A stretch of DNA of 64,000 bases, from NCBI GenBank assembly GCA_016841745.1, contig JAENYO010000004.1, forward strand, positions 146,026-210,025, in the 5' to 3' direction. Below the pieces are notes generated by a model that searched no databases, was not told the origin of the DNA, and saw only the letters and a program-made list of their open reading frames with translations. The position numbers and the translations under genes were made by a program. This DNA comes from Acetomicrobium hydrogeniformans (GTDB lineage: Bacteria > Synergistota > Synergistia > Synergistales > JAFGMB01). Shown here piece by piece: positions 1 through 8,659 of the stretch. Positions within the stretch are counted from its first letter, which is position 1, and every line of letters starts with the position of its first letter.

Positions 1-2
1 GC

Positions 3-1973
3 CAGGCAAGCGGCCCGGTATCCTTCATGGAAACCTGGAATACCATGGGTTCCGTGGTTGTGCAGGGGGGAAGGCGAAGAGCGGCCCTCATGGGCATGCT
101 CTTTGACAACCATCCTGACATCGAAGAATTCATCGATGCTAAGGTCGAAGATGGTAAACTTTCCTACTTTAATATATCCGTCTGTGTTTCCGATGATCTG
201 CTCGAAGCCACTGAGAAGAACAAAGACTTCCCCCTTATTTCCCTTTATGACGGCAAGCCGGTGAGAACAGTCAAGGCCCGGGACCTTTGGGATAAACTCT
301 GCAGAAGTGCCTGGCTCAGGGGTGACCCTGGAGTATTCTTCATTGATAGGGCTAATGCTGACAACATACTTAAAATGGATGAACAGTGGAAGATCGAATC
401 GACTAATCCATGCGGTGAACAGCCCCTTCCAAACTACACCAGCTGCAACCTCGGATCTATTAACCTTGAATCTTTCGTCGATAATACTGACCCGGAAAAG
501 CCTTTATTTGATCTTGAAGCTTTCGTTGACCAGGTATATCGTTCCATGTACTATCTTGACCTTGTCATTGATGCATGTTCCTACCCTCTTGAAAAGATCG
601 AAGCACGGACAAAGAAGATACGTCCTGTCGGCCTTGGCCTTATGGGATTGGCAGATGCTGCTATTCTGCTGAAGATGCGTTATGGTTCCGATGATTTCAA
701 TGACTTCTGTTCGTCCATCGCAAATACCATGGCATCTGCCTCCCTTCTCGCTTCCCAGAAACTTGTTACTGAAGTGGGCAGAGAAGAATTTCCTGAAGCT
801 CACCTTGTACGGGACCTCTTCCACTTTTTCCACGAAGAATTCGGAGATGGAGAATTTCTTACCGAAGACTGGATATCCAGTCTTGATATGGATGGTTTCA
901 GAGGCCTCATTAAAAAGATGCGCCTTTCAGAAACCATCCCTTACACCCTGGTCAATACCCTTGATGGTTTTACAGCTGATAATTCTGCAATGGGTGAGGA
1001 AGAAAGGCTTTTTACGATGAGGGAAGTCCTTCTTAATCTGGCCGGAGGCAAGATGAGGAATAGCCGCCGTCTGAGTATAGCTCCGACGGGTTCTATTTCC
1101 ATGATCATGGATTCCAGTCCCGGAATTGAGCCTAATTTTGCATGGTCCTGGACCAGAAAGATCTCCGCTTCAAATGGAGACGGTTTTGAGTTAAGGGAAT
1201 TTTTCCACAAGCTGGTGCATGAAAAACAGAAAGAAGAGTTCCACAAGTACGGTAAACTCAGTGACCCCATCTATGCTACAGCCTATGATATATCTACCCG
1301 GGAGCATGTGGCAGTGACGGGGATCTTTTCACAGCTCGTAGATTCGGGCATCTCAAAGACGGTCAATTTACCCAGCACGGCAACTGTGGAGGACGTTCAG
1401 AAGGTCTACGAGATGTGTTACCGTCTTGGAGCAAAGGGTATTACCATATACAGGGACGGATCAAGATCTTATCAGCCCATAGAAGTCAAAAAGCCTGAGA
1501 CCTCAGTGGAACATACCAGCCAGGTCAAGGAAAGGCCCGGACTGGTAGTTTTCGGTAAAACAGTGAAGGAAAGGACTCCATGGGGAAGTTTCTATGTCAC
1601 TCTTAACTTTGATGGAAGTGAACCCTTTGAAGTCTTTGCTAATATAGGAAAAAGCGGTTCCGAAATGATGGCAATGACAGAGGCTCTTTCCCGTGTTATC
1701 TCCATCGGTCTCAGAAGCGGCGGTAAACTTGAAGACTTTATCACCACCCTCAAGGGGATTTCCGGCAAGGAATACTGGATGTTTGAAAGCGATGAAAAGC
1801 ATGTGGTTCGATCCATCCCGGATGCCCTTGCCCTTCTCCTGGAACAGCTTATCGGTGCTGTTCCAGATGATCATGATGATACCAAGAAGGTCTGTCCCGA
1901 ATGTGGGAGTCCTCTTGAAATGATATCAGGCTGTGCTTATTGTTTCAGTTGCGGATATTCTCCCTGTAAATGA
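3..1973 (+). CDS. nrdJ: Adenosylcobalamin-dependent (class II) ribonucleotide reductase, 3' part
   Basis: Reduces ribonucleotides to deoxyribonucleotides using B12 radical chemistry, so it works without oxygen. The reading frame is open to the left edge (codons in phase from base 3), so the start and N-terminal part lie outside the window. Visible family marks are the NPCGEQ active-site loop with the Cys codon at 411-413, the following SCNLGSINL stretch, the TGSISM...SPGIEPNF loop near 1088-1140, a TSCPD-type domain at about 1575-1850, and a Cys-rich tail (CPEC...CAYCFSCGYSPC) typical of the redox/zinc C-terminus of NrdJ. No sign of damage. The next gene, metK, has its own promoter and riboswitch, so nrdJ probably ends its own transcript. 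Confidence 0.95.
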   Translation, partial: QASGPVSFMETWNTMGSVVVQGGRRRAALMGMLFDNHPDIEEFIDAKVEDGKLSYFNISVCVSDDLLEATEKNKDFPLISLYDGKPVRTVKARDLWDKLCRSAWLRGDPGVFFIDRANADNILKMDEQWKIESTNPCGEQPLPNYTSCNLGSINLESFVDNTDPEKPLFDLEAFVDQVYRSMYYLDLVIDACSYPLEKIEARTKKIRPVGLGLMGLADAAILLKMRYGSDDFNDFCSSIANTMASASLLASQKLVTEVGREEFPEAHLVRDLFHFFHEEFGDGEFLTEDWISSLDMDGFRGLIKKMRLSETIPYTLVNTLDGFTADNSAMGEEERLFTMREVLLNLAGGKMRNSRRLSIAPTGSISMIMDSSPGIEPNFAWSWTRKISASNGDGFELREFFHKLVHEKQKEEFHKYGKLSDPIYATAYDISTREHVAVTGIFSQLVDSGISKTVNLPSTATVEDVQKVYEMCYRLGAKGITIYRDGSRSYQPIEVKKPETSVEHTSQVKERPGLVVFGKTVKERTPWGSFYVTLNFDGSEPFEVFANIGKSGSEMMAMTEALSRVISIGLRSGGKLEDFITTLKGISGKEYWMFESDEKHVVRSIPDALALLLEQLIGAVPDDHDDTKKVCPECGSPLEMISGCAYCFSCGYSPCK

Positions 1974-2024
1974 TCTGATCCATGAATATGGTGGAAAAGG
2001 TAAGATGGAAAACTTGACACTCTG

Positions 2025-2052
2025 TTGACATATTCTGAAAGAGGATTATAAT
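2025..2052 (+). promoter_or_regulatory. Sigma-70-type promoter of metK
   Basis: TTGACA at 2025-2030 and TATAAT at 2047-2052 match both consensus hexamers with a 16-nt spacer. Transcription would start near 2059, about 30 nt before the SAM-I aptamer. Confidence 0.8.
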
Positions 2053-2088
2053 CTTTTGTCGGTGTTTCTGTAACGAATACAACTGAAG

Positions 2089-2190
2089 CTCTTATCCAGA
2101 GCGGTGGAGGGACTGGCCCGATGAAACCGCAGCAACCTGCCTTGGGTGCATGGTGCTAAAACCAGAAGCCTGAAGGCTGGATGATAAGAG
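2089..2190 (+). promoter_or_regulatory. SAM-I (S-box) riboswitch
   Basis: P1 is formed by CTCTTATC (2089-2096) and GATAAGAG (2183-2190). Between them are the conserved S-box core segments AGAGCGGTGGAGGGA, GATGAAACC and GCAACC, then the GGTGCTAAAACC stretch. S-box RNAs bind S-adenosylmethionine and end transcription when it is plentiful. Its place ahead of metK, the SAM synthetase gene, fits feedback control. The 3' strand of P1 (AAGAGAGGA) can pair in part with the loop side of the terminator downstream, which would form the antiterminator; that pairing is inferred. Confidence 0.95.
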
Positions 2191-2210
2191 AGGAAAACTT
2201 GAATATTTTC

Positions 2211-2241
2211 AGGTCCTTCCTCTTGGAAGGACCTTTTTTTT
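2211..2241 (+). terminator. Riboswitch terminator
   Basis: AGGTCCTTCC (2211-2220), loop TCTT and GGAAGGACCT (2225-2234) form a perfect 10-bp stem followed by seven T. It lies between the SAM-I aptamer and metK and is the expression platform of the riboswitch. Confidence 0.93.
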
Positions 2242-2308
2242 ATGAGGAGAAGAGTGCTCTCAGGATGTATTACAGAACATACTTTTTTTCTTTCAGGAGG
2301 TTGGAGAA

Positions 2309-3514
2309 ATGTCCAAGCAAGGTTTTTTGATCTCATCTGAATCTGTAACTGAAGGGCATCCGGATAAAGTCGCTGATCAGATATCTGATGGAGTACTTGA
2401 TGCAATTCTTACAGATGATCCTATGGGCCGTGTAGCCTGTGAAACACTCGTAACGACAGGCCTGGTAATGGTGGCTGGAGAGATCAGCACTTCTACCTAT
2501 GTTGATATTCCCCGTCTGGCGAGGGAGATCGTTAAGGAGATAGGTTATACGCGGGCAAAATATGGATTTGACGGTGATACCTGTGCAGTCCTTACGGCCA
2601 TTGATGAGCAGTCCGGGGATATTGCCCAGGGAGTCAATAAAGCTTTGGAGATCAGGGAAGGAGATATGGACGAAGCCGATATAAACAAGGTCGGAGCTGG
2701 AGACCAGGGAATGATGGTCGGTTTTGCAAGCAATGAGACAGAAGAATTCATGCCCATGCCCATAGCACTCTCTCACCGGCTTTCCAGACGTCTTGCCTTT
2801 GTAAGGAAACAGGGTATTATTCCCTACCTGCGTCCGGATGGTAAAACCCAGGTCACCCTTGAATATCATGATAATAAAGCTGTTCGTGCCGATACTATAG
2901 TTGTTTCTGCCCAGCATCACCCGGATGTGGATCCCAAACAGATAAGAGCGGATATAGTAGAGCATGTGATCGACCCGGTGGTTCCGAGAGAGTTCATGGA
3001 AGATCATCCCCGCATACTTGTCAACCCTACAGGCCGTTTTGTTAAGGGAGGACCCATGGCTGATACAGGCCTTACGGGCAGAAAGATAATCCTTGATACA
3101 TATGGTGGATGGGTTTCCCATGGAGGCGGAGCGTTCTCAGGCAAGGATCCCACCAAGGTTGACCGTTCGGCGGCATATATGGCCAGATACGCCGCTAAAA
3201 CTATTGTAGCAGCCGGTCTTGCTGACAGGTGTCAGATCCAGGTCGCTTATGCCATAGGTGTTGCCCATCCGGTCTCTGTGATGGTAGAAACCTATGGCGA
3301 AGGAAAGATCAGTGATGAAAAGCTTACCAGGCTTGTCCGGGAGCACTTTGATTTTCGCCCGGCGGCCATAATAAGGGATCTTGATTTGAGAAAACCCCAG
3401 TATAGAAGGATCGCATCCTATGGCCATATGGGCCGTATTGATCTGGAACCCATGCCTGCATGGGAGAGAACGGACAGGGCAGAGGTACTTCGCAAAGCAG
3501 CGGAGACGATCTGA
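2309..3514 (+). CDS. metK: S-adenosylmethionine synthetase
   Basis: Makes S-adenosylmethionine from methionine and ATP in the cytoplasm. The 401-residue length fits the family. Motifs seen are [12 protein letters not shown] (residues 16-27, ATP site), GAGDQG near residue 130, and the glycine-rich [19 protein letters not shown] loop near residue 272. The ATG at 2309 follows AGGAGG with normal spacing. Expression is controlled by the SAM-I riboswitch and terminator directly upstream, so high SAM should shut it off. A hairpin with a T-rich tail follows the stop codon, which makes this a single-gene unit. Confidence 0.97.
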   Translation: MSKQGFLISSESVTEGHPDKVADQISDGVLDAILTDDPMGRVACETLVTTGLVMVAGEISTSTYVDIPRLAREIVKEIGYTRAKYGFDGDTCAVLTAIDEQSGDIAQGVNKALEIREGDMDEADINKVGAGDQGMMVGFASNETEEFMPMPIALSHRLSRRLAFVRKQGIIPYLRPDGKTQVTLEYHDNKAVRADTIVVSAQHHPDVDPKQIRADIVEHVIDPVVPREFMEDHPRILVNPTGRFVKGGPMADTGLTGRKIILDTYGGWVSHGGGAFSGKDPTKVDRSAAYMARYAAKTIVAAGLADRCQIQVAYAIGVAHPVSVMVETYGEGKISDEKLTRLVREHFDFRPAAIIRDLDLRKPQYRRIASYGHMGRIDLEPMPAWERTDRAEVLRKAAETI

Positions 3515-3546
3515 TCGCCGGTCTCCGATAAAAGGTCTGAATATTA

Positions 3547-3580
3547 AGGGCTCTGGAACTTTTTCGGAGCCCTTTTACTT
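3547..3580 (+). terminator. Terminator after metK
   Basis: AAGGGCTC (3547-3554) pairs with GAGCCCTT (3567-3574), followed by a T-rich tail (TTACTTTTTTTATT). Confidence 0.85.
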
Positions 3581-3611
3581 TTTTTATTAGACAGAATGAC
3601 TTTTCCCCCGG

Positions 3612-3664
3612 GTAAAACTTCTGGTGTAATCCCCTAATGCTGTAGAATTAGGGAAAGGTTTTAC
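3612..3664 (+). promoter_or_regulatory. Structured leader upstream of the cation-efflux gene
   Basis: Two nested stems are visible: an outer GTAAAAC (3612-3618)/GTTTTAC (3658-3664) and an inner CCCTAAT (3632-3638)/ATTAGGG (3647-3653). The element sits about 70 nt before the CDF transporter start. It does not match the metal riboswitches I know (yybP-ykoY, NiCo). It could be a regulatory RNA or simply stable DNA inverted repeats. Confidence 0.3.
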
Positions 3665-3735
3665 TGTGGGTTTTGTGCCGTAAACTTTCCTTGTCTCCAT
3701 CAGTAGAATAGAGCGGCCTGTCAGGAGGTTATGAA

Positions 3736-4659
3736 ATGGGAAAAGGATTTATTCGCGCAGAAAAAGCTAAAGTGGTTGCCCTTATTGGTCTTATAGCCAA
3801 TATATTTCTGACTGTTATAAAATTTCTTGCAGGTATCCTGGGTAACAGTTCTGCCATGGTAGCGGATGCAACCCATTCCCTTTCAGATCTTCTTACCGAC
3901 ATTATCGTTTTTCTAGGGTTCAGGGTTGCAGATAAACCGGCTGACAGTACTCATCAGTATGGTCATGGGAAAGTGGAAACCCTCCTGGCAGCTATCTGTG
4001 GAGTATTCCTCCTGTTCGCAGGTATTGGTATCTGTGCCGGAGGTATTAAAAGCCTTTATCTGTATATGACAGGCCTATCCATTCCCCGCCCCGGGAATTT
4101 TGCCTTGGTGGCGGCCATCCTTTCCATTCTGTCCAAGGAGAGCCTTTTTCGCTATACCATGTCCAGGGCCCGTGATCTCAGTAGTCCTGCTCTTGTGGCG
4201 AAGGCGTGGGATCACCGTTCGGATGCCTTTTCTTCAGTAGGTACCCTCCTGGGGATAAGCGGAGCTATTCTACTGGGACCGAAGTGGAGACTCCTTGATC
4301 CTGCAGCAGCTGTTATGGTAAGCGGTTTTGTTTTAAAGATAGCCTTTTCAATTCTTGCCGAGAGTCTTAATGAACTGCTTGAGGCATCCATCGACAGGGA
4401 AATGAAAAAAGAAATACTCGAAGTTATCCATGAAGATCCTGAAGTCAGGGATATTCACCTTATGAGAACCCGGAAGATAGGTCCCTATTTTGCACTTGAG
4501 GCTCACATAATGGTGGACAGGTCCCTTTCCCTGGTAACAGCCCATGACGTATCAACCAGGATAGAAGGGGCCATTCATGATATCTTTGGAGAAGAAACCC
4601 TTATTACCCTGCATGTGGAGCCCTTGCCGGAAAAGGGCAGACCCCATGTGGACATTTGA
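3736..4659 (+). CDS. Cation diffusion facilitator (CDF) family metal transporter
   Basis: Membrane protein of 307 residues that probably exports divalent metal ions (Zn, Fe, Mn or Co) in exchange for protons. The N-terminal two thirds hold about six hydrophobic segments. DATHSLSDLLTD near residue 42 carries the first HxxxD-like metal site and DHRSDAFSS near residue 158 carries the second, as in CDF proteins. The C-terminal part from about residue 215 is soluble and fits the cytoplasmic metal-sensing dimer domain. The ATG at 3736 follows CAGGAGGT. A carbonic anhydrase gene starts 36 bases after its stop and may be co-transcribed. The metal cannot be read from the sequence. Confidence 0.92.
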   Translation: MGKGFIRAEKAKVVALIGLIANIFLTVIKFLAGILGNSSAMVADATHSLSDLLTDIIVFLGFRVADKPADSTHQYGHGKVETLLAAICGVFLLFAGIGICAGGIKSLYLYMTGLSIPRPGNFALVAAILSILSKESLFRYTMSRARDLSSPALVAKAWDHRSDAFSSVGTLLGISGAILLGPKWRLLDPAAAVMVSGFVLKIAFSILAESLNELLEASIDREMKKEILEVIHEDPEVRDIHLMRTRKIGPYFALEAHIMVDRSLSLVTAHDVSTRIEGAIHDIFGEETLITLHVEPLPEKGRPHVDI

Positions 4660-4695
4660 TATTGAGTCTGAAAAACAGACAGGAGGCCTGATACT

Positions 4696-5244
4696 GTGGA
4701 TAGACTGATAAAAGGGTATGGCGAATTCAAAAAAAGAGCGGACCTCAGGCTCTATGAGAAACTTGGAAAAGGTCAGTTCCCTCATACTTTTGTAATATCA
4801 TGTTCGGATAGCAGAATAGTCCCTGAAAAGATATTTTCTGCAGAGGCAGGTGATCTTTTTGTGCTAAGGAATGTGGGCAACCTTGCAGGCCTGGATGATC
4901 CCTGTTTTCTCTCAGCCCTGGAATATGCACTTTTACATCTGGAGGTAGATAATATCCTGGTTCTCTCTCATTCGGAATGTGGAGCGGTCAAGGCTCTATC
5001 CGAGAGAGAGCACATAGACACAGAAGGTCTTGAGAAATGGTTTGCACATGAAACATATGATGGAAATAGCATGGATGAAGCGGTCAGAAACAACGGGATA
5101 AGGCAATATAACAGAATTCTGCAACATGCCCTTGTAAGCAGGACAATGAAAGATAGAGAACTTAAAGTTGAACTCCTGTTCTTTGATATATCTACTCTGA
5201 GGCTTGAGCGTTTCTGCGGGGATAAATGGGAAGAAATAAAATAA
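4696..5244 (+). CDS. Beta-class carbonic anhydrase
   Basis: Converts CO2 and water to bicarbonate. The 182-residue protein has the zinc-site motifs of the beta class: CSDSR (Cys36, Asp38, Arg40) and HSECG (His92, Cys95). Start is GTG at 4696, preceded by ACAGGAGGCC. It follows the CDF transporter by 36 bases on the same strand, so the two probably share a transcript. A strong hairpin follows the stop. Small length and motif order suggest a plain single-domain enzyme, cytoplasmic because there is no signal peptide. Confidence 0.93.
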   Translation: MDRLIKGYGEFKKRADLRLYEKLGKGQFPHTFVISCSDSRIVPEKIFSAEAGDLFVLRNVGNLAGLDDPCFLSALEYALLHLEVDNILVLSHSECGAVKALSEREHIDTEGLEKWFAHETYDGNSMDEAVRNNGIRQYNRILQHALVSRTMKDRELKVELLFFDISTLRLERFCGDKWEEIK

Positions 5245-5260
5245 TTTCTTCATAGAATAA

Positions 5261-5293
5261 GCAATGGGGCCCGGTTGAACCGGACCCCATTGC
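5261..5293. terminator. Long hairpin between convergent genes
   Basis: GCAATGGGG (5261-5269) pairs with CCCCATTGC (5285-5293), and inside it CCGGTT pairs with AACCGG. It lies between the carbonic anhydrase (plus) and acyl-CoA synthetase (minus) stops, so it probably serves both strands, although neither side has a clear T run. Confidence 0.65.
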
Positions 5294-5298
5294 CTGTC

Positions 5299-6783
5299 CT
5301 ATGAAGTGTGTCTTTCCCGAAGTTCTCTTCGGAGGATCTTTCCCACTGGAGAAAGAGGAAGTTCGGTTACGAATTCAACTTTTCGGGGTACTTTATAATG
5401 GGCCAGCCGGTCCTTGCAGAACTGAATAATTCCCGTCTGAGTAAGATGGGCTCCCTCTTGGGGTATCACAAATGCCTTGGGATATTCTCCTGTAAGATGG
5501 TGTTTTATTCCAACTACAGCAGCCATATAAACGTCCGGATGTTCCTGGATGACCTCTTCTATCTCCTGGGGATAGACATTGAAACCCCCTACTATTATCA
5601 GGTCAGTAGCCCTGTCAAGTACTTTTATATAATTATCTTCATCAATGGAGACAATATCCCCGGTATTGAACCATCCATTATGAAACCTTTCCTCATTAAG
5701 CTCAGGGGCTCCAAGATAGCCTTCACAGACAGAGGGTCCCCTTACCCAAAGGATACCTTCTTTTCCCCTGGGAAGGACATTGCCTTCTGGATCCCTTATC
5801 TCAATTTCATAATCCGGTAAGGTCAGTCCTATAGTCCCGGTTTTTTTTGTAGCACTGCTCCTGTTTGTTGCCACTACTGGAGAACATTCAGTGAGACCAT
5901 ATCCCTGGAAACTGACAACGCCCATCCTGGCTTCGACCCTTCTCTCCAGATCCGGATCGAGTCTTCCTCCTCCTGAAAGAATGTACCTCAGGCTTTTCGG
6001 TATCTTTTCACCCTTCTCGACAGCACCAAGAAGGAAGGGAAGCATGGTAGGTACGGCGATAAGTATCCTTACTTCGGCTTCCCTGAGGGCGGCGAATGTG
6101 TTTTTTACTGGAATGAAAGATGGCAGGAGGACCTGGGGCAGCCCGAAGATCAGGGGCAGGAGGCCACAGACGGTGAAACCGAAGGCGTGAAAATTTGGCA
6201 GGATATTCATAAGGATATTTCCCGTTTCGAAACCTTCAACATTCTCATGAACAGACCTGGCATTGTTGAGGAGATTGGAATGACTTAGTGGAACGAGCTT
6301 CGGATTTCCAGTTGTACCCGAGGTTGCGAAAATTATAGCCATATCCCTTCGGCCTTCTGCATGGACAGTTATCCGGAAAGAGGGGATCGGTCCTTCAAGA
6401 TCGGCCATGACAGAGGTAAAGCCCTCGCTCTCGATAGCTTCAGGCAATCCACGGGTGCCTTCCGAGAAGATTATCCCTGAAGGCTTGAGCTTTCTCAGAA
6501 TCCGGAGATTTGCTTCGGTCCCTCCCCTTGTGTTGAGGGGAACTATTGTTCCTCCAATCTGCCAGACCGCGACTGATAAAATGAGAAGGAGAGGGGAATC
6601 GGGAAGATACAGGGCCAACCTGTCTCCCTCTTCAAAACCGCTTTTTTCAAGAATTTCCCGGCATGCAGCAACTTTTGCCAGGAATTCTTTTCTATTCCAC
6701 CATCTACCGTTCCACCAGAGTATCCTTTTTTCAGAATTCTGTGAAACAAGATTCTCGACCATAGTTTCAAGCCTGATGTTCAA
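5299..6783 (-). CDS. AMP-dependent acyl-CoA synthetase / ligase
   Basis: Member of the adenylate-forming ANL superfamily, which activates a carboxylic acid with ATP and passes it to CoA or another acceptor. Seen are the phosphate-binding loop TSGTTGNPK, GYGLTECSP, the GWFNTGD aspartate, the hinge KVLDRATDLI and the C-terminal catalytic lysine region SPVGKILRREL. I chose TTG at 6783 because GGAGG lies 7 bases upstream (6791-6795); an in-frame GTG at 6807 has no such site. This gives 494 residues, a normal length for the family. The substrate is not apparent; a medium- or long-chain acid is a guess. It is the only minus-strand gene here, and divergent from the transglycosylase gene. Confidence 0.88.
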   Translation of the reverse strand: MNIRLETMVENLVSQNSEKRILWWNGRWWNRKEFLAKVAACREILEKSGFEEGDRLALYLPDSPLLLILSVAVWQIGGTIVPLNTRGGTEANLRILRKLKPSGIIFSEGTRGLPEAIESEGFTSVMADLEGPIPSFRITVHAEGRRDMAIIFATSGTTGNPKLVPLSHSNLLNNARSVHENVEGFETGNILMNILPNFHAFGFTVCGLLPLIFGLPQVLLPSFIPVKNTFAALREAEVRILIAVPTMLPFLLGAVEKGEKIPKSLRYILSGGGRLDPDLERRVEARMGVVSFQGYGLTECSPVVATNRSSATKKTGTIGLTLPDYEIEIRDPEGNVLPRGKEGILWVRGPSVCEGYLGAPELNEERFHNGWFNTGDIVSIDEDNYIKVLDRATDLIIVGGFNVYPQEIEEVIQEHPDVYMAAVVGIKHHLTGEYPKAFVIPQEGAHLTQTGIIQFCKDRLAHYKVPRKVEFVTELPLSPVGKILRRELRERHTS

Positions 6784-7003
6784 GAAACCACCTCCAGGAT
6801 TATTCACTCAACTGAATATGTTCTTTTCTTTTAGTCCTATTACTTTTTTATCAGTCTTTTAATAATACCTCTTTCCCTGAAAAAATAACAAAAATCGTTG
6901 AAACTTTCCATTTCATTCCCCAAATAGCATTAAAATATATTCCTGAGGAACTGTAATGTATAATGAAAAAAGGTTATCAAAACTATTTTTGAGGGTAGAG
7001 ATT

Positions 7004-7603
7004 ATGACAGTTTCCCGAAAGAGTTCTATCCTGTTTCTGCTGACGGTCTTTGTTCTTATATTCCTGACATCGACCGCATCAGCATATACCAGGGTATTTC
7101 CGGATAGTTCGTTGTACAGGTATATGCTGAAACACCAGGATTCAAGAGATAAAGATAAACGGATCAAGGCTACAGCAAGGTATTTCTGCCAGAAAAATCC
7201 TAAACTGGCAGCAAAAACTGCAAGAACCTATGCCATCCTGGTGGAAAGAACTTCCCGAAAATATCATCTGGACTCCATCCTGATCGCTTCCATAATAGTC
7301 AAGGAATCAACCGTGAACCGTGTAGCCTGTTCCGGCAGGAGCTATGGATTGATGCAGATCAACTGGAATGCGAATAAATCGTGGATACCGCGGGTTTTTC
7401 CCAAGGTTCGTTCGAGAAAGGACCTTTACCGGAGTGCAACGAACATAGAAGTCGGGAGTTATATTCTTAAAAAGGCCCTGGAAAAATATCATAATAATGT
7501 GGATAGAGCTTTGGACAGGTATAGGGGGAAAAGTCTTGTCTCTTACCGTAAAGCAGTATTGGCACATTACTGCGCTATTGTTAAAATCTTTCAAAAGACA
7601 TGA
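7004..7603 (+). CDS. Lytic transglycosylase-like (SLT domain) exported protein
   Basis: Probably cleaves the glycan strands of peptidoglycan outside the inner membrane. The 199-residue protein starts with a signal peptide (MTVSRKSS, hydrophobic core, TASA cleavage region near residue 27). The C-terminal part has the SLT/goose-lysozyme pattern: catalytic-type Glu101 in VKEST, then YGLMQIN, then a helix with VGSYILKKAL. ATG 7004 is preferred over ATG 6956 because GAGGGT lies before it and it begins the signal peptide. The following SPOR-domain gene, 58 bases downstream, binds peptidoglycan too, so the pair is likely an envelope unit. The exact cleavage type is inferred. Confidence 0.8.
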   Translation: MTVSRKSSILFLLTVFVLIFLTSTASAYTRVFPDSSLYRYMLKHQDSRDKDKRIKATARYFCQKNPKLAAKTARTYAILVERTSRKYHLDSILIASIIVKESTVNRVACSGRSYGLMQINWNANKSWIPRVFPKVRSRKDLYRSATNIEVGSYILKKALEKYHNNVDRALDRYRGKSLVSYRKAVLAHYCAIVKIFQKT

Positions 7604-7661
7604 TACCCCTAACTGCGGGGCTAACTGTTATTACGCTTAAAATTAATTGGAGGTACCTGTT

Positions 7662-8561
7662 TTGAAAAGAAGAGGAACCAGCCGGGATGAAAGAGAAACA
7701 CGTGCTGATACTCACCGTAGGATAAATGAACATAAAAAAAAGCGTTTCCCAGGTTCAGCGGGTTATCTGCTTATTCCTCTTACCGGCCTGATCGTGGTGG
7801 TGGCCCTTTTTTTTGCTTCAAGAGACATATTCTTCAGTGATAAGTCTCCCCTTTACCAGAAGCTTCCATCTGAATCGGAGGTGAATGAGGAGAATATCGC
7901 ACCCGATGTCGAAGTTCTCCAGGCCGAAACTTCCGAAGTTGCCAAAACAGGAGAAGAACCTGTCCCGTCTCCGAAAGAACCCCCCGTAAAGAAGGCTCAG
8001 ATGGAGAAGGATTCTCCGAAATTTTCCACTGAGGTCCTGAAGTTCCAGAAATCGCATCTCTGGGGTATTCAGCTTGCCATGTCCACTTCTAAAACAGATT
8101 CAGAAAGACTTGCAGAAGAGGTTCGCGGGAAAGGGTATAACTCTCAGATAACAAGGCCAGGAGAGCATTACAGAATAAGAGTAAACGGGGGAGAAGATCA
8201 GCAAACGGCCCGTAAGATCGAACAAATGCTTAAAGCCGATGGTTATGATACCCTGCTTGTGCATTCGCCCTCTATTGATCCAATACCAGTTGAAAAGGAA
8301 ACGGTCATGGTACCGGAATTTTCCAGGTATCAGAAGAATGATACCTGGGGTGTCCAGGTCGGAATGTTTCCCGATAAGGCAGGTGCTGTCAGAGTATCGG
8401 AAGAAGTCAGAAAAAAGGGTTTCAATCCGGAAATAACTAAACCTGGGAAATACTACAGGGTAAGGGTTAAAGCTGGAATAGACCAGAAAACAGCGGAAAA
8501 AATAAATATTCTCCTGAAAAAAGAGGGTTACAATACCCTTATGGTAAGATCATCCGAATAA
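7662..8561 (+). CDS. Membrane-anchored protein with two SPOR repeats
   Basis: SPOR domains bind glycan strands that lack stem peptides, often at division sites. Residues 1-30 are basic and polar, residues about 34-53 form one membrane segment, and a Pro/Glu-rich linker follows. Two similar units of about 75 residues then occur (nt 8040-8270 and 8316-8550). Each opens with a W-G-[IV]-Q stretch, has an S-E-E-V-R helix and ends near Y-[DN]-T-L. This suggests an internal duplication. TTG 7662 is chosen because GGAGGT lies 7 bases upstream; an in-frame TTG at 7647 overlaps that site. Placed directly after the transglycosylase gene, it may target or regulate wall cutting. Confidence 0.78.
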   Translation: MKRRGTSRDERETRADTHRRINEHKKKRFPGSAGYLLIPLTGLIVVVALFFASRDIFFSDKSPLYQKLPSESEVNEENIAPDVEVLQAETSEVAKTGEEPVPSPKEPPVKKAQMEKDSPKFSTEVLKFQKSHLWGIQLAMSTSKTDSERLAEEVRGKGYNSQITRPGEHYRIRVNGGEDQQTARKIEQMLKADGYDTLLVHSPSIDPIPVEKETVMVPEFSRYQKNDTWGVQVGMFPDKAGAVRVSEEVRKKGFNPEITKPGKYYRVRVKAGIDQKTAEKINILLKKEGYNTLMVRSSE

Positions 8562-8659
8562 TTGAACGTAGCAGATTTCCAGTTCGTCTATGCAGATCCG
8601 GTTTTCAATGTTGATCTTGCCAGTTTCTGCAGTGTACGGATCCAGGAGGATTTCCATTT

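Noticed and set aside
2333-3121. Long open frame antisense to metK (262 codons)
   Set aside because: Runs opposite a gene with intact motifs, has no ribosome site and no recognisable domain; it reflects codon bias of metK.
3601-3735. yybP-ykoY (Mn) or NiCo riboswitch before the CDF gene
   Set aside because: The conserved cores of these families are not visible; only simple nested stems are present.
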